A stretch of 64,000 nucleotides of DNA, taken from positions 2,930,001 through 2,994,000 of the forward strand of contig NZ_CP039852.1 of assembly GCF_006228385.1 (NCBI RefSeq), written 5' to 3'. Made by a program: the position numbers and the translations under genes. The notes under the pieces are model-generated. The model searched no databases. It was not told the DNA's origin and saw only the letters and a program-made list of their open reading frames with translations. Origin of the DNA: Salinimonas iocasae (GTDB lineage: Bacteria; Pseudomonadota; Gammaproteobacteria; Enterobacterales; Alteromonadaceae). Of this stretch, positions 8,733-18,440 are shown in pieces (positions within the stretch are counted from its first letter, which is position 1; the number at the start of each line of letters is the position of its first letter).

Positions 8733-10580
8733 ATGGTGAACAGTAATTCTATGAAACAATTTGTTATTCTAAGCACGACACTTTGGCTGTTGCTATCATC
8801 AACTGTGAATGCTCAGTCGCTGGCCGATCTGCAACAGTTACGTCAGCAGGCACAGCAGTCTGGCCAAAACACCGCGCCTGGTCAGGCTCAGACACAGGCA
8901 GCCCCAGCTAATGTTGCCCCGATGTCGCTATCAGGCCCCCGAACAATCACAAGCATGAATGGCGGCTTACCGCAAAACGGCCAGTACTATAATCAATCGC
9001 GACAGGGACAGCCGTTACCCGGTGAGCCAACCATAGACTCTGTTTTTCCTGAGCAAATGCCGATGGAAAACCCGCCCTATGCTGCAAATCTGTTTATTGG
9101 TGGTTTCGAGTCAGAGCGGGCCGACGGGCTAAATGATAACTATCTGATTGCTCAGGGTGATAAGATTTCCATCTGGATGTGGGGCGCGGTTAATTTTGCC
9201 GATGTCGTGACTGTTGATAATCAGGGTAATATTTTTATTCCCAACATAGGCCCGATTCATGTGGCCAATACGCCGGCAGGTTCCGTGAACAGCCGTGTAA
9301 CCAGCCGAATCAAACAGGTTTATACCAATGATGTCAGTGTATATGTAAATTTACTTACCTCTACACCTGTATCTGTGTTTATCACCGGCCCCGTGCTTCG
9401 CCCCGGCCAGTATGCAGGTCAGGCCTCCGATAGTGTTTTATATTTTCTCAAACGAGCGGGCGGCATCGATTTTCAGCGTGGTAGTTTTCGGAAGATAGAT
9501 ATCAAAAGACAAGGTGAAATCATCGCTTCCGCGGACCTTTATGATTTTATAAAGAACGGAAAGCTACCGGATGTTTCTTTCAAGGATGGTGATGTCATTA
9601 TGGTTCGCCCCGTTGGTGCCACTATCATTGTTGAAACCGGCGCGCGAAATAGTTTTACCTTTGAATTTAACGATAATGAACTCGATGGGAACAACCTTAC
9701 CGAATACGCGACACCCAGAGATTTTGTCAATCAGGTTTCAATAGCCGGCGTTCGTGAGGGCAATCAATTCTCGCGATACCTTTCGCTTAATGCCTTTGAA
9801 GATTTTCCATTACGGGCGGGCGATACCGTAGAATATATTGATGATCATGAACAGAAAGTGTATCGCATAAATATTCAGGGCAGCCACACCGGTCCCTCTC
9901 AGGTAATGGTTGATAAGGGAACGCGTTTACAGGAAGTGCTAACTTATATCCAGGTGAATCAGAAGCTTTCCGACATTGATAACATTTTTTTGTTGAGGGA
10001 AAGTGTTGCTCAGCAGCAGAAGGAAATTCTGGACCGGTCATTGAAACAGCTTGAAAGAAGTATTTATACGGCACCGATCAGTTCTACCGGCGAAGGTGGC
10101 ATCCGGGTTCAGGAAGCACAGCTGGTCTCCGATTTTATTGCTCGTGCTCGTGAAGTCGAGCCGCTAGGAAAGGTCGTTGTTTCTGAGGGCGACCAAACCG
10201 CCAACGTGTTACTTGAACCGAACGACACAGTAGTAATTCCAGCTGTAACCGATCTTATTCAGATTGGTGGCGAGGTGATGATGCCGCAAGCAGTAGTATT
10301 TAATCCTGAGGCCACGGCCGCAGATTATATCGCCTGGGCAGGCGGATTTACTCAGCGCGCTGATGATGAGCGTATTCTGGTGATCCGTAAGAACGGATTG
10401 GTTGAATTCGATCAGATTAATGGTGCAGTCTTCGATGAAGATGAAGGCGAAATTGATCTGAGGCCGGGCGATCAGGTTATTGTACTGCCTTCTATTGATG
10501 TAAAATCCTTGCAGGCAGTTAAAGACATCACACAGATTATTTATCAGATTGCTGTTGCAGCGAATGTAGCGCTCGACTAA
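8733..10580 (+). CDS. Outer-membrane polysaccharide export protein (Poly_export/SLBB, KpsD/Wza class)
   Basis: This 615-aa protein should form the periplasmic/outer-membrane channel through which capsule leaves the cell. A second methionine at 8751 begins a good signal peptide (MKQFVILSTTLWLLLSSTVNAQ) and may be the true start. A low-complexity Q/A/P linker at about 30-60 is followed by the polysaccharide export domain (YLIAQGDKISIWMWGAVNFA) near residue 133. Several SLBB-type segments follow (VFITGPVLRPGQY, IQIGGEVMMPQAV, LRPGDQVIVLPSID). It precedes kpsM by 2 bp. The KpsM/KpsT/KpsE company argues for a KpsD-like, ABC-dependent capsule system rather than a Wzy/Wza one. Confidence 0.88.
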   Translation: MVNSNSMKQFVILSTTLWLLLSSTVNAQSLADLQQLRQQAQQSGQNTAPGQAQTQAAPANVAPMSLSGPRTITSMNGGLPQNGQYYNQSRQGQPLPGEPTIDSVFPEQMPMENPPYAANLFIGGFESERADGLNDNYLIAQGDKISIWMWGAVNFADVVTVDNQGNIFIPNIGPIHVANTPAGSVNSRVTSRIKQVYTNDVSVYVNLLTSTPVSVFITGPVLRPGQYAGQASDSVLYFLKRAGGIDFQRGSFRKIDIKRQGEIIASADLYDFIKNGKLPDVSFKDGDVIMVRPVGATIIVETGARNSFTFEFNDNELDGNNLTEYATPRDFVNQVSIAGVREGNQFSRYLSLNAFEDFPLRAGDTVEYIDDHEQKVYRINIQGSHTGPSQVMVDKGTRLQEVLTYIQVNQKLSDIDNIFLLRESVAQQQKEILDRSLKQLERSIYTAPISSTGEGGIRVQEAQLVSDFIARAREVEPLGKVVVSEGDQTANVLLEPNDTVVIPAVTDLIQIGGEVMMPQAVVFNPEATAADYIAWAGGFTQRADDERILVIRKNGLVEFDQINGAVFDEDEGEIDLRPGDQVIVLPSIDVKSLQAVKDITQIIYQIAVAANVALD

Positions 10581-10582
10581 AG

Positions 10583-11362
10583 ATGATCACCTTTAAAGAA
10601 CAGCTGTTAGCGTGGCGACGCGTCATTTTCGCGTTGTTTTTGCGCGAACTGCAAAGCAAATTTAATGATAAACTTGGCTTAGGCTGGGCTTTTTTCCAGC
10701 CTTTCCTGTTTATTTTCGCTTTGTCATACGCGCGAAGCCTGATATCCGGCTCGACGGTTCACTCTATGCCTATCTTATTTTTTATGCTGATAGGCATGCT
10801 TTATATCCAGTCATTTCTCACATCACTAGGACCTGTTGCAGGAGCAATAAAGAAGAACAAGCCTCTATTCGCATTTCGACAGGTGCAACCTATATCAGCT
10901 GTCATTACAGCACTGGTCACCGAGTTCTTGATAAAAGTCGGTGCCTTAATATTGCTAATCCTGACGCTTTATCTTATCGATATCGATATAAGGGTTGATA
11001 ACCCACTGTTATGTATCTATCTTTTTGCGTTGCTATGGGCTTTCAGTGGCGCGGTTGCTCTGATTTTCGGTATCGCTGCCACTTATCTTCCTGAAATAGA
11101 TAAGATAAAAATGTTCATTCAGCGTCCTTTGTTTTTTATTTCCTGTGTATTTTTTAGTTTGCAAGATGTGCCCGAAAAATACTGGCCGTATCTGACCTGG
11201 AATCCGATGGTGCATTTTATCGAGTTGACGCGCTACTCTGCGTTTACCTCCTACGGAAATGCTGGTGTTAGCATCGGATTTGTAACATCCGTTACCCTCG
11301 TGCTGCTTTTTTTCGGGCTAGCGCTCTATCACCTGACATGGAAGAAGGTGCTTGCTCGATGA
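10583..11362 (+). CDS. kpsM: Capsule ABC transporter permease, KpsM-like
   Basis: This 259-aa inner-membrane protein has about six transmembrane helices and the ABC-2 permease layout. The cytoplasmic N-terminus FALFLRELQSKFNDKLGLGWAF precedes the first helix. The C-terminal part ends with YLTWNPMVHFIELTRYSAF, a stretch typical of KpsM/Wzm permeases. It moves lipid-linked capsular polysaccharide across the inner membrane with the KpsT ATPase, whose ATG overlaps its TGA. Confidence 0.9.
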   Translation: MITFKEQLLAWRRVIFALFLRELQSKFNDKLGLGWAFFQPFLFIFALSYARSLISGSTVHSMPILFFMLIGMLYIQSFLTSLGPVAGAIKKNKPLFAFRQVQPISAVITALVTEFLIKVGALILLILTLYLIDIDIRVDNPLLCIYLFALLWAFSGAVALIFGIAATYLPEIDKIKMFIQRPLFFISCVFFSLQDVPEKYWPYLTWNPMVHFIELTRYSAFTSYGNAGVSIGFVTSVTLVLLFFGLALYHLTWKKVLAR

Positions 11363-12024
11363 TTAAAATTGAGAAGCTCACTAAAAGCTACCCAAGTCGC
11401 CTCGGACCTCAGTATATCTTTAAGAATCTGAGCTTTTCATTTCCCACCGAAAAAAATGTCGCGATCCTGGGTAAAAACGGCGCTGGTAAATCGACATTGT
11501 TTCGCTTGCTGGCAAAAAGTGAGTACCCGGATCGTGGGCGCATTATCACTAATCGTTCCATGTCATGGCCGGTAGCACTGCAGACCGGTATTCATCCTCA
11601 GATGACTGGGCGGGAAAATACGCGGTTCATCGGAAGAATTAATAATGTACGTTCATTAGGTAAATACGAGCGCTATGTTCAGGAATTTGCAGAACTTGGA
11701 AAAAAGTTTGACCTGCCAGTTAAGACATACTCATCGGGCATGCGTGCAAAACTCGTTTTTGCCTGCTGCATGAATATTGATTTCGATGTTTATCTGATTG
11801 ATGAGGCTACCTCTGTCGGCGACCCGCTATTCAGGAAAAAAGCCAAAGCGACTCTGAAGGAAAAAAGTCAGACTAGTGGTGTCATTATGGTCAGCCATGA
11901 GCTTGATCAAATCAGAGAATACTGTAATTCAGCAGTTCTCATTGATGACGGCAAACTTCGTTATTACGATGACCTCGAGGCAGGTATTGATGCTTACACC
12001 AACCCAGCCCCCAAACAAAGGTAA
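11359..12024 (+). CDS. kpsT: Capsule ABC transporter ATPase, KpsT-like
   Basis: The best start is the ATG at 11359, which overlaps the kpsM stop as ATGA; a longer frame opens at 11338 but would run far into kpsM. The protein is then 221 aa, the normal KpsT length. It shows Walker A GKNGAGKSTL, the signature-region YSSGMRAKLVFA and Walker B VYLIDEATSVGD, the usual sequence in polysaccharide-exporting ATPases. It powers the KpsM permease in the inner membrane. Confidence 0.92.
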   Translation: MIKIEKLTKSYPSRLGPQYIFKNLSFSFPTEKNVAILGKNGAGKSTLFRLLAKSEYPDRGRIITNRSMSWPVALQTGIHPQMTGRENTRFIGRINNVRSLGKYERYVQEFAELGKKFDLPVKTYSSGMRAKLVFACCMNIDFDVYLIDEATSVGDPLFRKKAKATLKEKSQTSGVIMVSHELDQIREYCNSAVLIDDGKLRYYDDLEAGIDAYTNPAPKQR

Positions 12025-12031
12025 CTGATTC

Positions 12032-13150
12032 GTGCTTAAGAAATCACAAAAAAAACTTAAGATGATTACGCAAAATGTTGCGAAACTATTTTTTGCTGCC
12101 TGGGTAATATATGCACTATATCTGGTGTTACTCGCAGCGCCACGCTACGAAAGTCAAAGCCAGCTGATTATCAAGACCTCGGACGGTGGCAACTCATTTG
12201 ATCCGACCTCTATGTTGATGTCTACCGTGACAGATGCGCCATTGTCTACCGACAGCATTCTGGTGGAATCGTTTATATTATCCCGGGATATGTTTGATTA
12301 CCTCGTTGAAGAACACAGTCTTATTGAACAATACAATTCAGACGAGGCGGATTTTTTCAGTAAGCTGGCGCTCGGTAGTACTAAAGAAGATATGTTTCAG
12401 TACTACCTCGATCATATCGATGTATCGGTAGACTCAGAGTCTGCCGTTATCACGCTTAAAACTCAGGCGTTTAATCGTGAATACGCCCATACCCTGAATC
12501 GTGCCATCATTGAACATGCCGAAAAATTTATAAACCAGATCAATAATGATTTAGCGAAATCCAAGCTGACATTTGCCAAAAATGAACATGATGTGGTTGA
12601 AGAGAAGCTACAGAATGCTAAACAGGAACTGCTGTCTTTTCAGTCGCAATACAATGTACTCGACCCTACTGCAGAAGGCGCAGCATCTCAGCAAATCGCC
12701 TTTTCTTTAGAAGCAACACTGGCGCAGAAACAGGCAGAATTACGTACACTGTCAGGAATGATGAGTGAACTGGCACCAGAAATGAAAAATCTTAAGCGCC
12801 AGATTTCTGCGCTACAGGATGCCGTCAGTCAGCAAAAAAGTGATTTAAATAAAGCGGCAGTTGATGAGAACAGTGATATTTCAATGACTGAGCTAATGGC
12901 TCAGTACAGTAATCTGCAAATCCAGCTTCAGCTTGCTATACAGGCGTACTCGTCCTCACTGATGACGCTGGAGAGTACTCGGGTAAAAGCTTACGAGAAA
13001 ATTCAACATCTTGTAACAATTGAAAACCCAACCCAGCCTGATGCGAACCAATATCCCAAGGTTGTTTATAATCTGACGCTGTTTGGCGTTATTCTTTTTC
13101 TCATCTATGGCATCGGGCGCATTGTGGTAGCCACAATAAGAGAGCTTTAA
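12032..13150 (+). CDS. kpsE: Inner-membrane capsule export protein, KpsE-like (Wzz/PCP family)
   Basis: This 372-aa protein has an N-terminal transmembrane helix (about residues 17-36), a large periplasmic part with long coiled coils (about 165-320) and a second transmembrane helix near 348-366. That is the polysaccharide co-polymerase topology of KpsE/CtrB/BexC. IENPTQPDANQYPKVVYN just before the last helix matches the proline-rich motif of the family. It links the KpsMT transporter to the outer-membrane exporter. Translation appears to start at GTG 12032 with AAAGGT upstream. It is the last gene of the export operon; no capsule polymerising or lipid-linker synthesis genes are in the window. 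Confidence 0.85.
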   Translation: MLKKSQKKLKMITQNVAKLFFAAWVIYALYLVLLAAPRYESQSQLIIKTSDGGNSFDPTSMLMSTVTDAPLSTDSILVESFILSRDMFDYLVEEHSLIEQYNSDEADFFSKLALGSTKEDMFQYYLDHIDVSVDSESAVITLKTQAFNREYAHTLNRAIIEHAEKFINQINNDLAKSKLTFAKNEHDVVEEKLQNAKQELLSFQSQYNVLDPTAEGAASQQIAFSLEATLAQKQAELRTLSGMMSELAPEMKNLKRQISALQDAVSQQKSDLNKAAVDENSDISMTELMAQYSNLQIQLQLAIQAYSSSLMTLESTRVKAYEKIQHLVTIENPTQPDANQYPKVVYNLTLFGVILFLIYGIGRIVVATIREL

Positions 13151-13177
13151 GTTGTAGACTAAAAGGTGTCAACCAAT

Positions 13178-13213
13178 CCTCACGCTACTCAGCGAGTGTG
13201 AGGAGGCTTTTCA
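13178..13213 (+). terminator. Possible terminator after the capsule export operon
   Basis: An imperfect hairpin (CCTCAC...GTGAGG) 27 bp after the kpsE stop is followed by only four T residues, so it is weak as a terminator. Confidence 0.35.
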
Positions 13214-13350
13214 CCCCGTCTTAACTTGTGTATCGGTTCAGCCTTTAGTATAACGACGGTACTTTTGAGAACATTCAGGTCACGTAATCCGCGCAAAGCG
13301 CTTTACGTTTCGTTTTCGAACTTATAAATACAATAATACGGAATCTCATT

Positions 13351-14877
13351 GTGACAACAAAATCAACAAACGATACGCGCTTCTTTGGCCATCCAGGGGG
13401 GCTACAGACGCTATTTTTCACTGAAATGTGGGAGCGCATGAGCTACTACGGTATGCGCGCGCTTCTGGTTCTTTTTATGACGGCTTCACTGCAAGAAGAA
13501 GGTCTGGCATTTACGGTCGCTTCGGCCACCGCGATCTACGGGCTGTATACCGGCGCCGTTTACTTTATGGGCTTACCCGGCGGATGGATAGCCGACCGCC
13601 TGATTGGTAGTCAGCGTGCAGTCTGGTATGGCGGCATCATCATCATGTGTGGCCACATTGTGCTGGCTATTCCAAGCCATAGCACCTTTTTCATAGGCCT
13701 CATTCTGGTCGTCCTGGGTACAGGTCTTTTAAAACCTAATATAAGTGCGATGGTTGGCGGTCTTTATTCTGACAATGACGCCCGTCGCGATGGTGGTTTT
13801 ACTATCTATTATATGGGTATCAATCTCGGCTCACTCATCGGCTATGGTGTATGTGGCTGGCTGGCCCCTAATATGGGTTATCACTGGGCATTTGGTGCCG
13901 CCGCGGTAGGCATGGCAATCGGTCTTGTTCAATACAAGGTGACCCAAAACCGTTTAGCAGGTAATGGCGACGAGCCAGCCACTGCCCTTACTCCAAAGGT
14001 CCACAAGGCCGGCTGGACGGGTATTGGTGTATTCCTGGCGGTGCTGGTCGGCGTAACTGCCGCAACCACAATGGGCGTACTGGTTATTGATCCTGTTGAA
14101 TTGGCTAAATATGTTGCCGTCGCCTTTACGGTTATTTTTCTGGTTTATTTCGGCGGTATTTTCTTTTTCGGCAACTTAAATGAAGCTGAGAAAAAACGTA
14201 TGGGCGCACTATTTTTAATTTGTGTTGCCTCCGCGTGCTTCTGGGCCGGTTTCGAACAGGCTGGCTCATCGCTTAACCTGTTCGGGCGTGACTATACTGA
14301 CCGGATGATTGGTGCATTTTCAATTCCACCCGCATGGTTCCAGTCAGCTAACTCAATCTTTATTATCATCCTGTCGCCCTTCTTTGCTGCGCTATGGGTA
14401 AATCTGGGTAAACGTATGCTGGATCCTTCTTATGGCGCAAAATGCGCTGTGGGTCTGATCATTATGGCAACCGGCTTTATCGTAATGTTTTTCGCGGCTC
14501 AGCTTGCTGCCAGTGGCTTAAAAGTCGCGCCTTATTGGTTAATTATGACGTACTTCCTGCACACTGTTGGAGAGCTTTGCCTGAGCCCTGTGGCACTTAG
14601 TGCTGTTAGTAAATTGTCTCCAAAACGATTTGCGGGCCAGATGATGGGTGTCTTCGTATTAACTTATTCTATCGGTAACGTAATTGCCGGCTTGCTTGCA
14701 GGTAACTTCAATCCTGATCGCCTGGATACGATGCCCGATCTGTATATGCAAATTAGTCTTTTCAGCATCGCTATTGGTATCGTGGTGTTATTGCTGTCAC
14801 TTAAAACCCGTCACTGGGAAGCACTGGCAGACAAAAGACATGAAGATGAGCCTCACCCTGTTTCACAGCAAGGCTAA
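13351..14877 (+). CDS. POT-family proton-coupled di/tripeptide transporter
   Basis: This 508-aa membrane protein has 12-14 hydrophobic segments and the POT/PTR2 family signatures. The N-terminal motif FFTEMWERMSYYGMRALL is diagnostic: the ExxERFxYY-type element couples protons to peptide uptake. GTGLLKPNISAMVGGLY and FTIYYMGINLGSLIGY follow, as in DtpT/YdgR. It imports di- and tripeptides from the periplasm using the proton gradient. Start is GTG at 13351. It is monocistronic with a strong terminator. Confidence 0.92.
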   Translation: MTTKSTNDTRFFGHPGGLQTLFFTEMWERMSYYGMRALLVLFMTASLQEEGLAFTVASATAIYGLYTGAVYFMGLPGGWIADRLIGSQRAVWYGGIIIMCGHIVLAIPSHSTFFIGLILVVLGTGLLKPNISAMVGGLYSDNDARRDGGFTIYYMGINLGSLIGYGVCGWLAPNMGYHWAFGAAAVGMAIGLVQYKVTQNRLAGNGDEPATALTPKVHKAGWTGIGVFLAVLVGVTAATTMGVLVIDPVELAKYVAVAFTVIFLVYFGGIFFFGNLNEAEKKRMGALFLICVASACFWAGFEQAGSSLNLFGRDYTDRMIGAFSIPPAWFQSANSIFIIILSPFFAALWVNLGKRMLDPSYGAKCAVGLIIMATGFIVMFFAAQLAASGLKVAPYWLIMTYFLHTVGELCLSPVALSAVSKLSPKRFAGQMMGVFVLTYSIGNVIAGLLAGNFNPDRLDTMPDLYMQISLFSIAIGIVVLLLSLKTRHWEALADKRHEDEPHPVSQQG

Positions 14878-14921
14878 TAATTATCGGTTTATTGACTGAT
14901 AATTAAAATTACTCAACATTG

Positions 14922-14950
14922 TTAAGCCGTCACATTTGTGACGGCTTTTT
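14922..14950 (+). terminator. Rho-independent terminator of the peptide transporter gene
   Basis: A 10-bp stem AAGCCGTCAC/GTGACGGCTT with an ATTT loop runs into five T residues, about 45 bp after the stop. Confidence 0.9.
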
Positions 14951-14966
14951 GCTAAAAAGGTGAGCC

Positions 14967-15275
14967 ATGAAGCTTTATTTTTTCACCAAGAATATCCCGG
15001 GCTTAAGCAAGATGAGCCTTAAACAGCGTATGACTCTCCTTGAGGATGCTGGAAAGCGAATGAGCGTCCCCGAGAAAACACTTCTAAACGTGCTTAAGCT
15101 TTTAGTTATAGTGCCGGTGTTTGTATTTATATTGCGCACTGCCACAGACTGGACATCATTGGTGTGGGCTTTTCTGGTATTTTTACTGTATCCCATAGTG
15201 GTTAAGCCGCTTCAGTACTCACTAAGCGCTAAATACATTAAATTGCCTGATAATACGTCATCCCCTAAGGAGTAA
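14967..15275 (+). CDS. Small two-helix membrane protein of unknown function
   Basis: This 102-aa protein has an N-terminal soluble part (residues 1-45) and two hydrophobic helices (about 46-62 and 68-85) with a short hinge, suggesting an inner-membrane hairpin. It starts with AAAAGG upstream of its ATG and ends 2 bp before galE, whose ribosome site (AAGGAG) lies within its last codons, so the two are probably co-expressed. I do not recognise a family. Confidence 0.75.
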   Translation: MKLYFFTKNIPGLSKMSLKQRMTLLEDAGKRMSVPEKTLLNVLKLLVIVPVFVFILRTATDWTSLVWAFLVFLLYPIVVKPLQYSLSAKYIKLPDNTSSPKE

Positions 15276-15277
15276 AG

Positions 15278-16297
15278 ATGAACACCATTCTGGTTACCGG
15301 CGGCGCCGGTTATATCGGTAGTCATACGTCGCTGCAACTACTGGAAAACGGCTTTAACGTTGTTGTTCTGGATAACCTTGCAAATTCAAGTGCTGAGTCA
15401 TTGAAGCGTGTCGAAAGTCTCACTGGCAAGTCGCTGACTTTTATTCAGGGTGATATTCGCGATGGTGACCTGCTTAATGACCTGTTTAGTCAGCATGATA
15501 TCGACGCAGTTATTCACTTTGCGGGACTAAAAGCGGTTGGTGAGTCAGTACAAAAGCCTCTTGATTACTATGAAAACAACGTCTACGGTACGTTGACGCT
15601 ATGTAAAGCGATGCGCCAGCACAATGTTAAGAATCTGGTCTTCAGCTCTTCAGCGACTGTCTACGGCGACCCTGCCACGCTTCCATTAAAAGAAGATATG
15701 TCTACCGGGCATCCTACCAACCCTTACGGCATGTCTAAATTAATGGTAGAGCATGTTCTGACCGATTTATATCAGTCAGATGCAGCGTGGAATATTGTTT
15801 TGCTTCGTTACTTTAATCCTGTAGGTGCACACGAGTCCGGAAAGATTGGCGAAGATCCGAACGGCATTCCGAACAATCTGATGCCCTATATCTCCCAGGT
15901 GGCTACCGGAAAGCTTGAGCAGCTCAGTGTCTTTGGTGATGATTATGATACGAAAGACGGCACAGGCGTTCGCGACTATATTCACGTGGTTGATTTGGCC
16001 AATGGCCATTTAAAAGCACTGGATCGCATTGAACTCAATATGGGGCTAGATATTTATAATCTTGGCACCGGTCAGGGTTACTCTGTACTGGAGATGATCA
16101 AGGCCTTTGAGAAAGCGTCAGAAAAAACCGTCGACTATAAAATTGCCCCTCGCCGTGAGGGCGATGTGGCAGCGTGCTATGCAGATCCTACTAAGGCGGC
16201 AAAAGAGCTGAACTGGCATGCTGAGAAAGGTTTAGAGGATATGTGCAACGATGTCTGGAAATGGCAGTCGGCTAACCCGCAGGGCTATAAGGCGTAG
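15278..16297 (+). CDS. galE: UDP-glucose 4-epimerase
   Basis: This 339-aa short-chain dehydrogenase-type enzyme interconverts UDP-glucose and UDP-galactose. The NAD-binding motif [19 protein letters not shown] opens it. [11 protein letters not shown] gives the catalytic serine region, and [12 protein letters not shown] the YxxxK pair. [12 protein letters not shown] and [15 protein letters not shown] match GalE through the C-terminus. Its length is that of E. coli GalE (338). It should feed UDP-galactose to the surface polysaccharide pathway, with UDP-glucose from galU. Confidence 0.97.
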   Translation: MNTILVTGGAGYIGSHTSLQLLENGFNVVVLDNLANSSAESLKRVESLTGKSLTFIQGDIRDGDLLNDLFSQHDIDAVIHFAGLKAVGESVQKPLDYYENNVYGTLTLCKAMRQHNVKNLVFSSSATVYGDPATLPLKEDMSTGHPTNPYGMSKLMVEHVLTDLYQSDAAWNIVLLRYFNPVGAHESGKIGEDPNGIPNNLMPYISQVATGKLEQLSVFGDDYDTKDGTGVRDYIHVVDLANGHLKALDRIELNMGLDIYNLGTGQGYSVLEMIKAFEKASEKTVDYKIAPRREGDVAACYADPTKAAKELNWHAEKGLEDMCNDVWKWQSANPQGYKA

Positions 16298-16324
16298 CAA
16301 GAGCTTAAAGTTAAAATAGCAATA

Positions 16325-16350
16325 AAGCCCGGTTTCACCGGGCTTTTTAC
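16325..16350. terminator. Terminator between galE and mlaA
   Basis: A stem AAGCCCGG/CCGGGCTT with a TTTCA loop and five T residues follows galE. It lies between convergent genes and may also serve mlaA. Confidence 0.85.
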
Positions 16351-16392
16351 TTTATAAAGTTTTACTTTACTCAATGGGTCACTGGCGTGGTA

Positions 16393-17196
16393 TTAATTAT
16401 CACCATCGCCCAGCAGTGACTCAAAATCATCAAAGTTTTCTTCCTGCTCTTCAGCATCCATTTGATCGGTACCCACTTCACCATCTGTCACTCTGAATTT
16501 CAGATTCTGGAAATAAGCGTTTTTAACAAACGAGTATTGGTCGAAAGATTGCTCCAACTGCTGCTCCTGATCAAGAAGTGCAGCTCGGCCTTCTAACAGA
16601 GAAATTACAATCGTTGCGATATTAAAGTTGGTATTCAGAATAGTGTTCGGATAGGTATAACCATCAGCTACACGGCCACCGAAAGTGCGCGGGTCAGACG
16701 GTCCCAGTACGGGCAACATAAGATAAGGTCCGGTATCTATGCCCCACACAGCCAGCGTTTCACCAAAACTTTCGCGCTGTCTCTCTATACCCATTTTGGT
16801 TGCAACATCTATGGTGCCAAGTAACCCCACAGTGCTGTTAATAAAGAAGCGGCCCAGACTATCCATACCCTCGTTCAGGTCGCCCTGAAGCATGTTGTTC
16901 ATGAAGTTTGCAGGCTCTTCAAGGTTGTTGGTAGCGTTTACCAGGCCCGTACGTATGAATTGGGGCATAACGGCGACATAGCCTACCGTGACCGGTCGAA
17001 TCAGATAATTGTCCAGGTATTCCCAGTTAAAGGTCCAGGTTAGCCTGTTAACACTTTCCAACGGATCCCGCGGATCCGAAATATTTGCCGGATCGGCGTC
17101 CTGCGCCTGTTCGCTGGCGCCGTTTGAGGCACAGCCTGAGATAATGCCGGAGACCATGAGAAGGCCGATAACCATGGCATGTTTTATTGTTCTCAC
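16393..17196 (-). CDS. mlaA: MlaA (VacJ) outer-membrane lipoprotein, phospholipid retrograde transport
   Basis: This 267-aa protein has a lipobox ISGC, with lipidation at about residue 22. The MlaA domain follows: DPLESVNRLTWTFNWEYLDNYLIRPV, then NNLEEPANFMNNMLQGDL and GPYLMLPVLGPSDPRTFGG, all family hallmarks. MlaA removes misplaced phospholipids from the outer leaflet and hands them to MlaC. An acidic tail (about 238-267) is an addition. The GTG start overlaps the ccmI stop (TAGTG), with AAGGA upstream, so it is read with the ccm operon, an unusual partner since its function is unrelated. Confidence 0.93.
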   Translation of the reverse strand: MRTIKHAMVIGLLMVSGIISGCASNGASEQAQDADPANISDPRDPLESVNRLTWTFNWEYLDNYLIRPVTVGYVAVMPQFIRTGLVNATNNLEEPANFMNNMLQGDLNEGMDSLGRFFINSTVGLLGTIDVATKMGIERQRESFGETLAVWGIDTGPYLMLPVLGPSDPRTFGGRVADGYTYPNTILNTNFNIATIVISLLEGRAALLDQEQQLEQSFDQYSFVKNAYFQNLKFRVTDGEVGTDQMDAEEQEENFDDFESLLGDGDN

Positions 17197-18440
17197 TACA
17201 ATTCCTTATCAATTGTTAATGTGTGTTGGACGGACTGTCCCTGTCGAAGCGGAATTTGAATACTACCCTGCCAATCACCTGCTTCAGCGGTTACATCCTC
17301 ATCCGCAGAAATACGGGCAATCAGCCGGGCTTCAGACAATGTGCCCAATGAATATCCAGCAACCATTGCATCGCTATCGGACAAGGTCACCGTTACCGGA
17401 AACCCGGACAATGGCAGTTTTACGACCGCAGCTGGCATCCGGTTTTCACTCGTTGCACTTTGGGCAAATACCACCAGATACCCCTGCGAAGGGAGCGCCT
17501 GCGAGCTGACGTTATCACCCAAACTAATAGTAAGCTCAACCTCAGTAGCGTTACCTTCACCAACTGCTGCCCTGTCCTCATCGGTGCCTTTCATCTGCGC
17601 TATTCTGGACTGTAAATCCTGCCTGAGCGGATTATCCACGGGAAGTAAATCTTTTACCCTGGAAAAAGCGCGCTCGGTTTCACTTAAATCACCCAGTTGC
17701 GCTGAGGCAACCGCCATCATAAGCGCATAATTGGTATTCTCAGGTGAGGTCTCCATCAGCGTTGACAACACGGTTTGCGCCTGCGCGATACGAGTTCGCT
17801 CTTCAGTCGCTAATAAAGCCTGAACATAACTGGTCGCTACCTGTGGATCCTGACTGATTGCGAATGCTTTCTCAAGCGCATTCAACGCTTCAGCCTGTTT
17901 ACCGAGCGACATGTTCAGTCTGCCCAGAAACATCCAGCCTTGCGCATCGTCTGGCGACTCTCGCAAACGCTGCCGAATAGCAATAGCAAGCTTTTGCACA
18001 TCGTCGGTGCTAAATTCAGCAGCATTACCGTTAGTCAGTTTTTCAGACAGGGCTGGAAGCGCAGCTACAGCCTCCTGTTGACGCTGTAGGCCTGTGAGCT
18101 GATTCACATTACTATAAACGTATAAACCTATCGCAATAGCCCCAAATGCCACAAACAATGCCAGTGAGTAACGTAAGTTTGTATTTTTTTGGTCTTCGGT
18201 CGTGTGCTCGTCGACCAAGGCCAGTTTCAGCTCATCGCTGGCCTGACGCTGATCATGCTCTGTAATAAGCCCCTGCTCGGCTTCATCTGATAATTCGCTA
18301 AGACGTTGGCGAATAAGAGCAATATTGGTCGCTTGTGACTTACGCCTGGCAGCGCGCTGCCACAAAATTGGCAACACTACTAATGTTATCAAAAAAGTAA
18401 TCATCGCGGCGGTTAACAGATGAAATACGGACCAGGTCAT
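17196..18440 (-). CDS. ccmI: Cytochrome c maturation protein CcmI (TPR chaperone)
   Basis: This 414-aa inner-membrane protein has two transmembrane helices (about 8-27 and 88-108) around a cytoplasmic loop. TPR repeats lie at about 150-270 (GWMFLGRLNMSLGKQAEALNALEKAF) in the periplasm, and a beta-rich C-terminal domain ends the protein. CcmI holds apocytochrome c and hands it to the CcmFH haem lyase. It overlaps ccmH by 4 bp and ends the nine-gene ccm series. Confidence 0.93.
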   Translation of the reverse strand: MTWSVFHLLTAAMITFLITLVVLPILWQRAARRKSQATNIALIRQRLSELSDEAEQGLITEHDQRQASDELKLALVDEHTTEDQKNTNLRYSLALFVAFGAIAIGLYVYSNVNQLTGLQRQQEAVAALPALSEKLTNGNAAEFSTDDVQKLAIAIRQRLRESPDDAQGWMFLGRLNMSLGKQAEALNALEKAFAISQDPQVATSYVQALLATEERTRIAQAQTVLSTLMETSPENTNYALMMAVASAQLGDLSETERAFSRVKDLLPVDNPLRQDLQSRIAQMKGTDEDRAAVGEGNATEVELTISLGDNVSSQALPSQGYLVVFAQSATSENRMPAAVVKLPLSGFPVTVTLSDSDAMVAGYSLGTLSEARLIARISADEDVTAEAGDWQGSIQIPLRQGQSVQHTLTIDKEL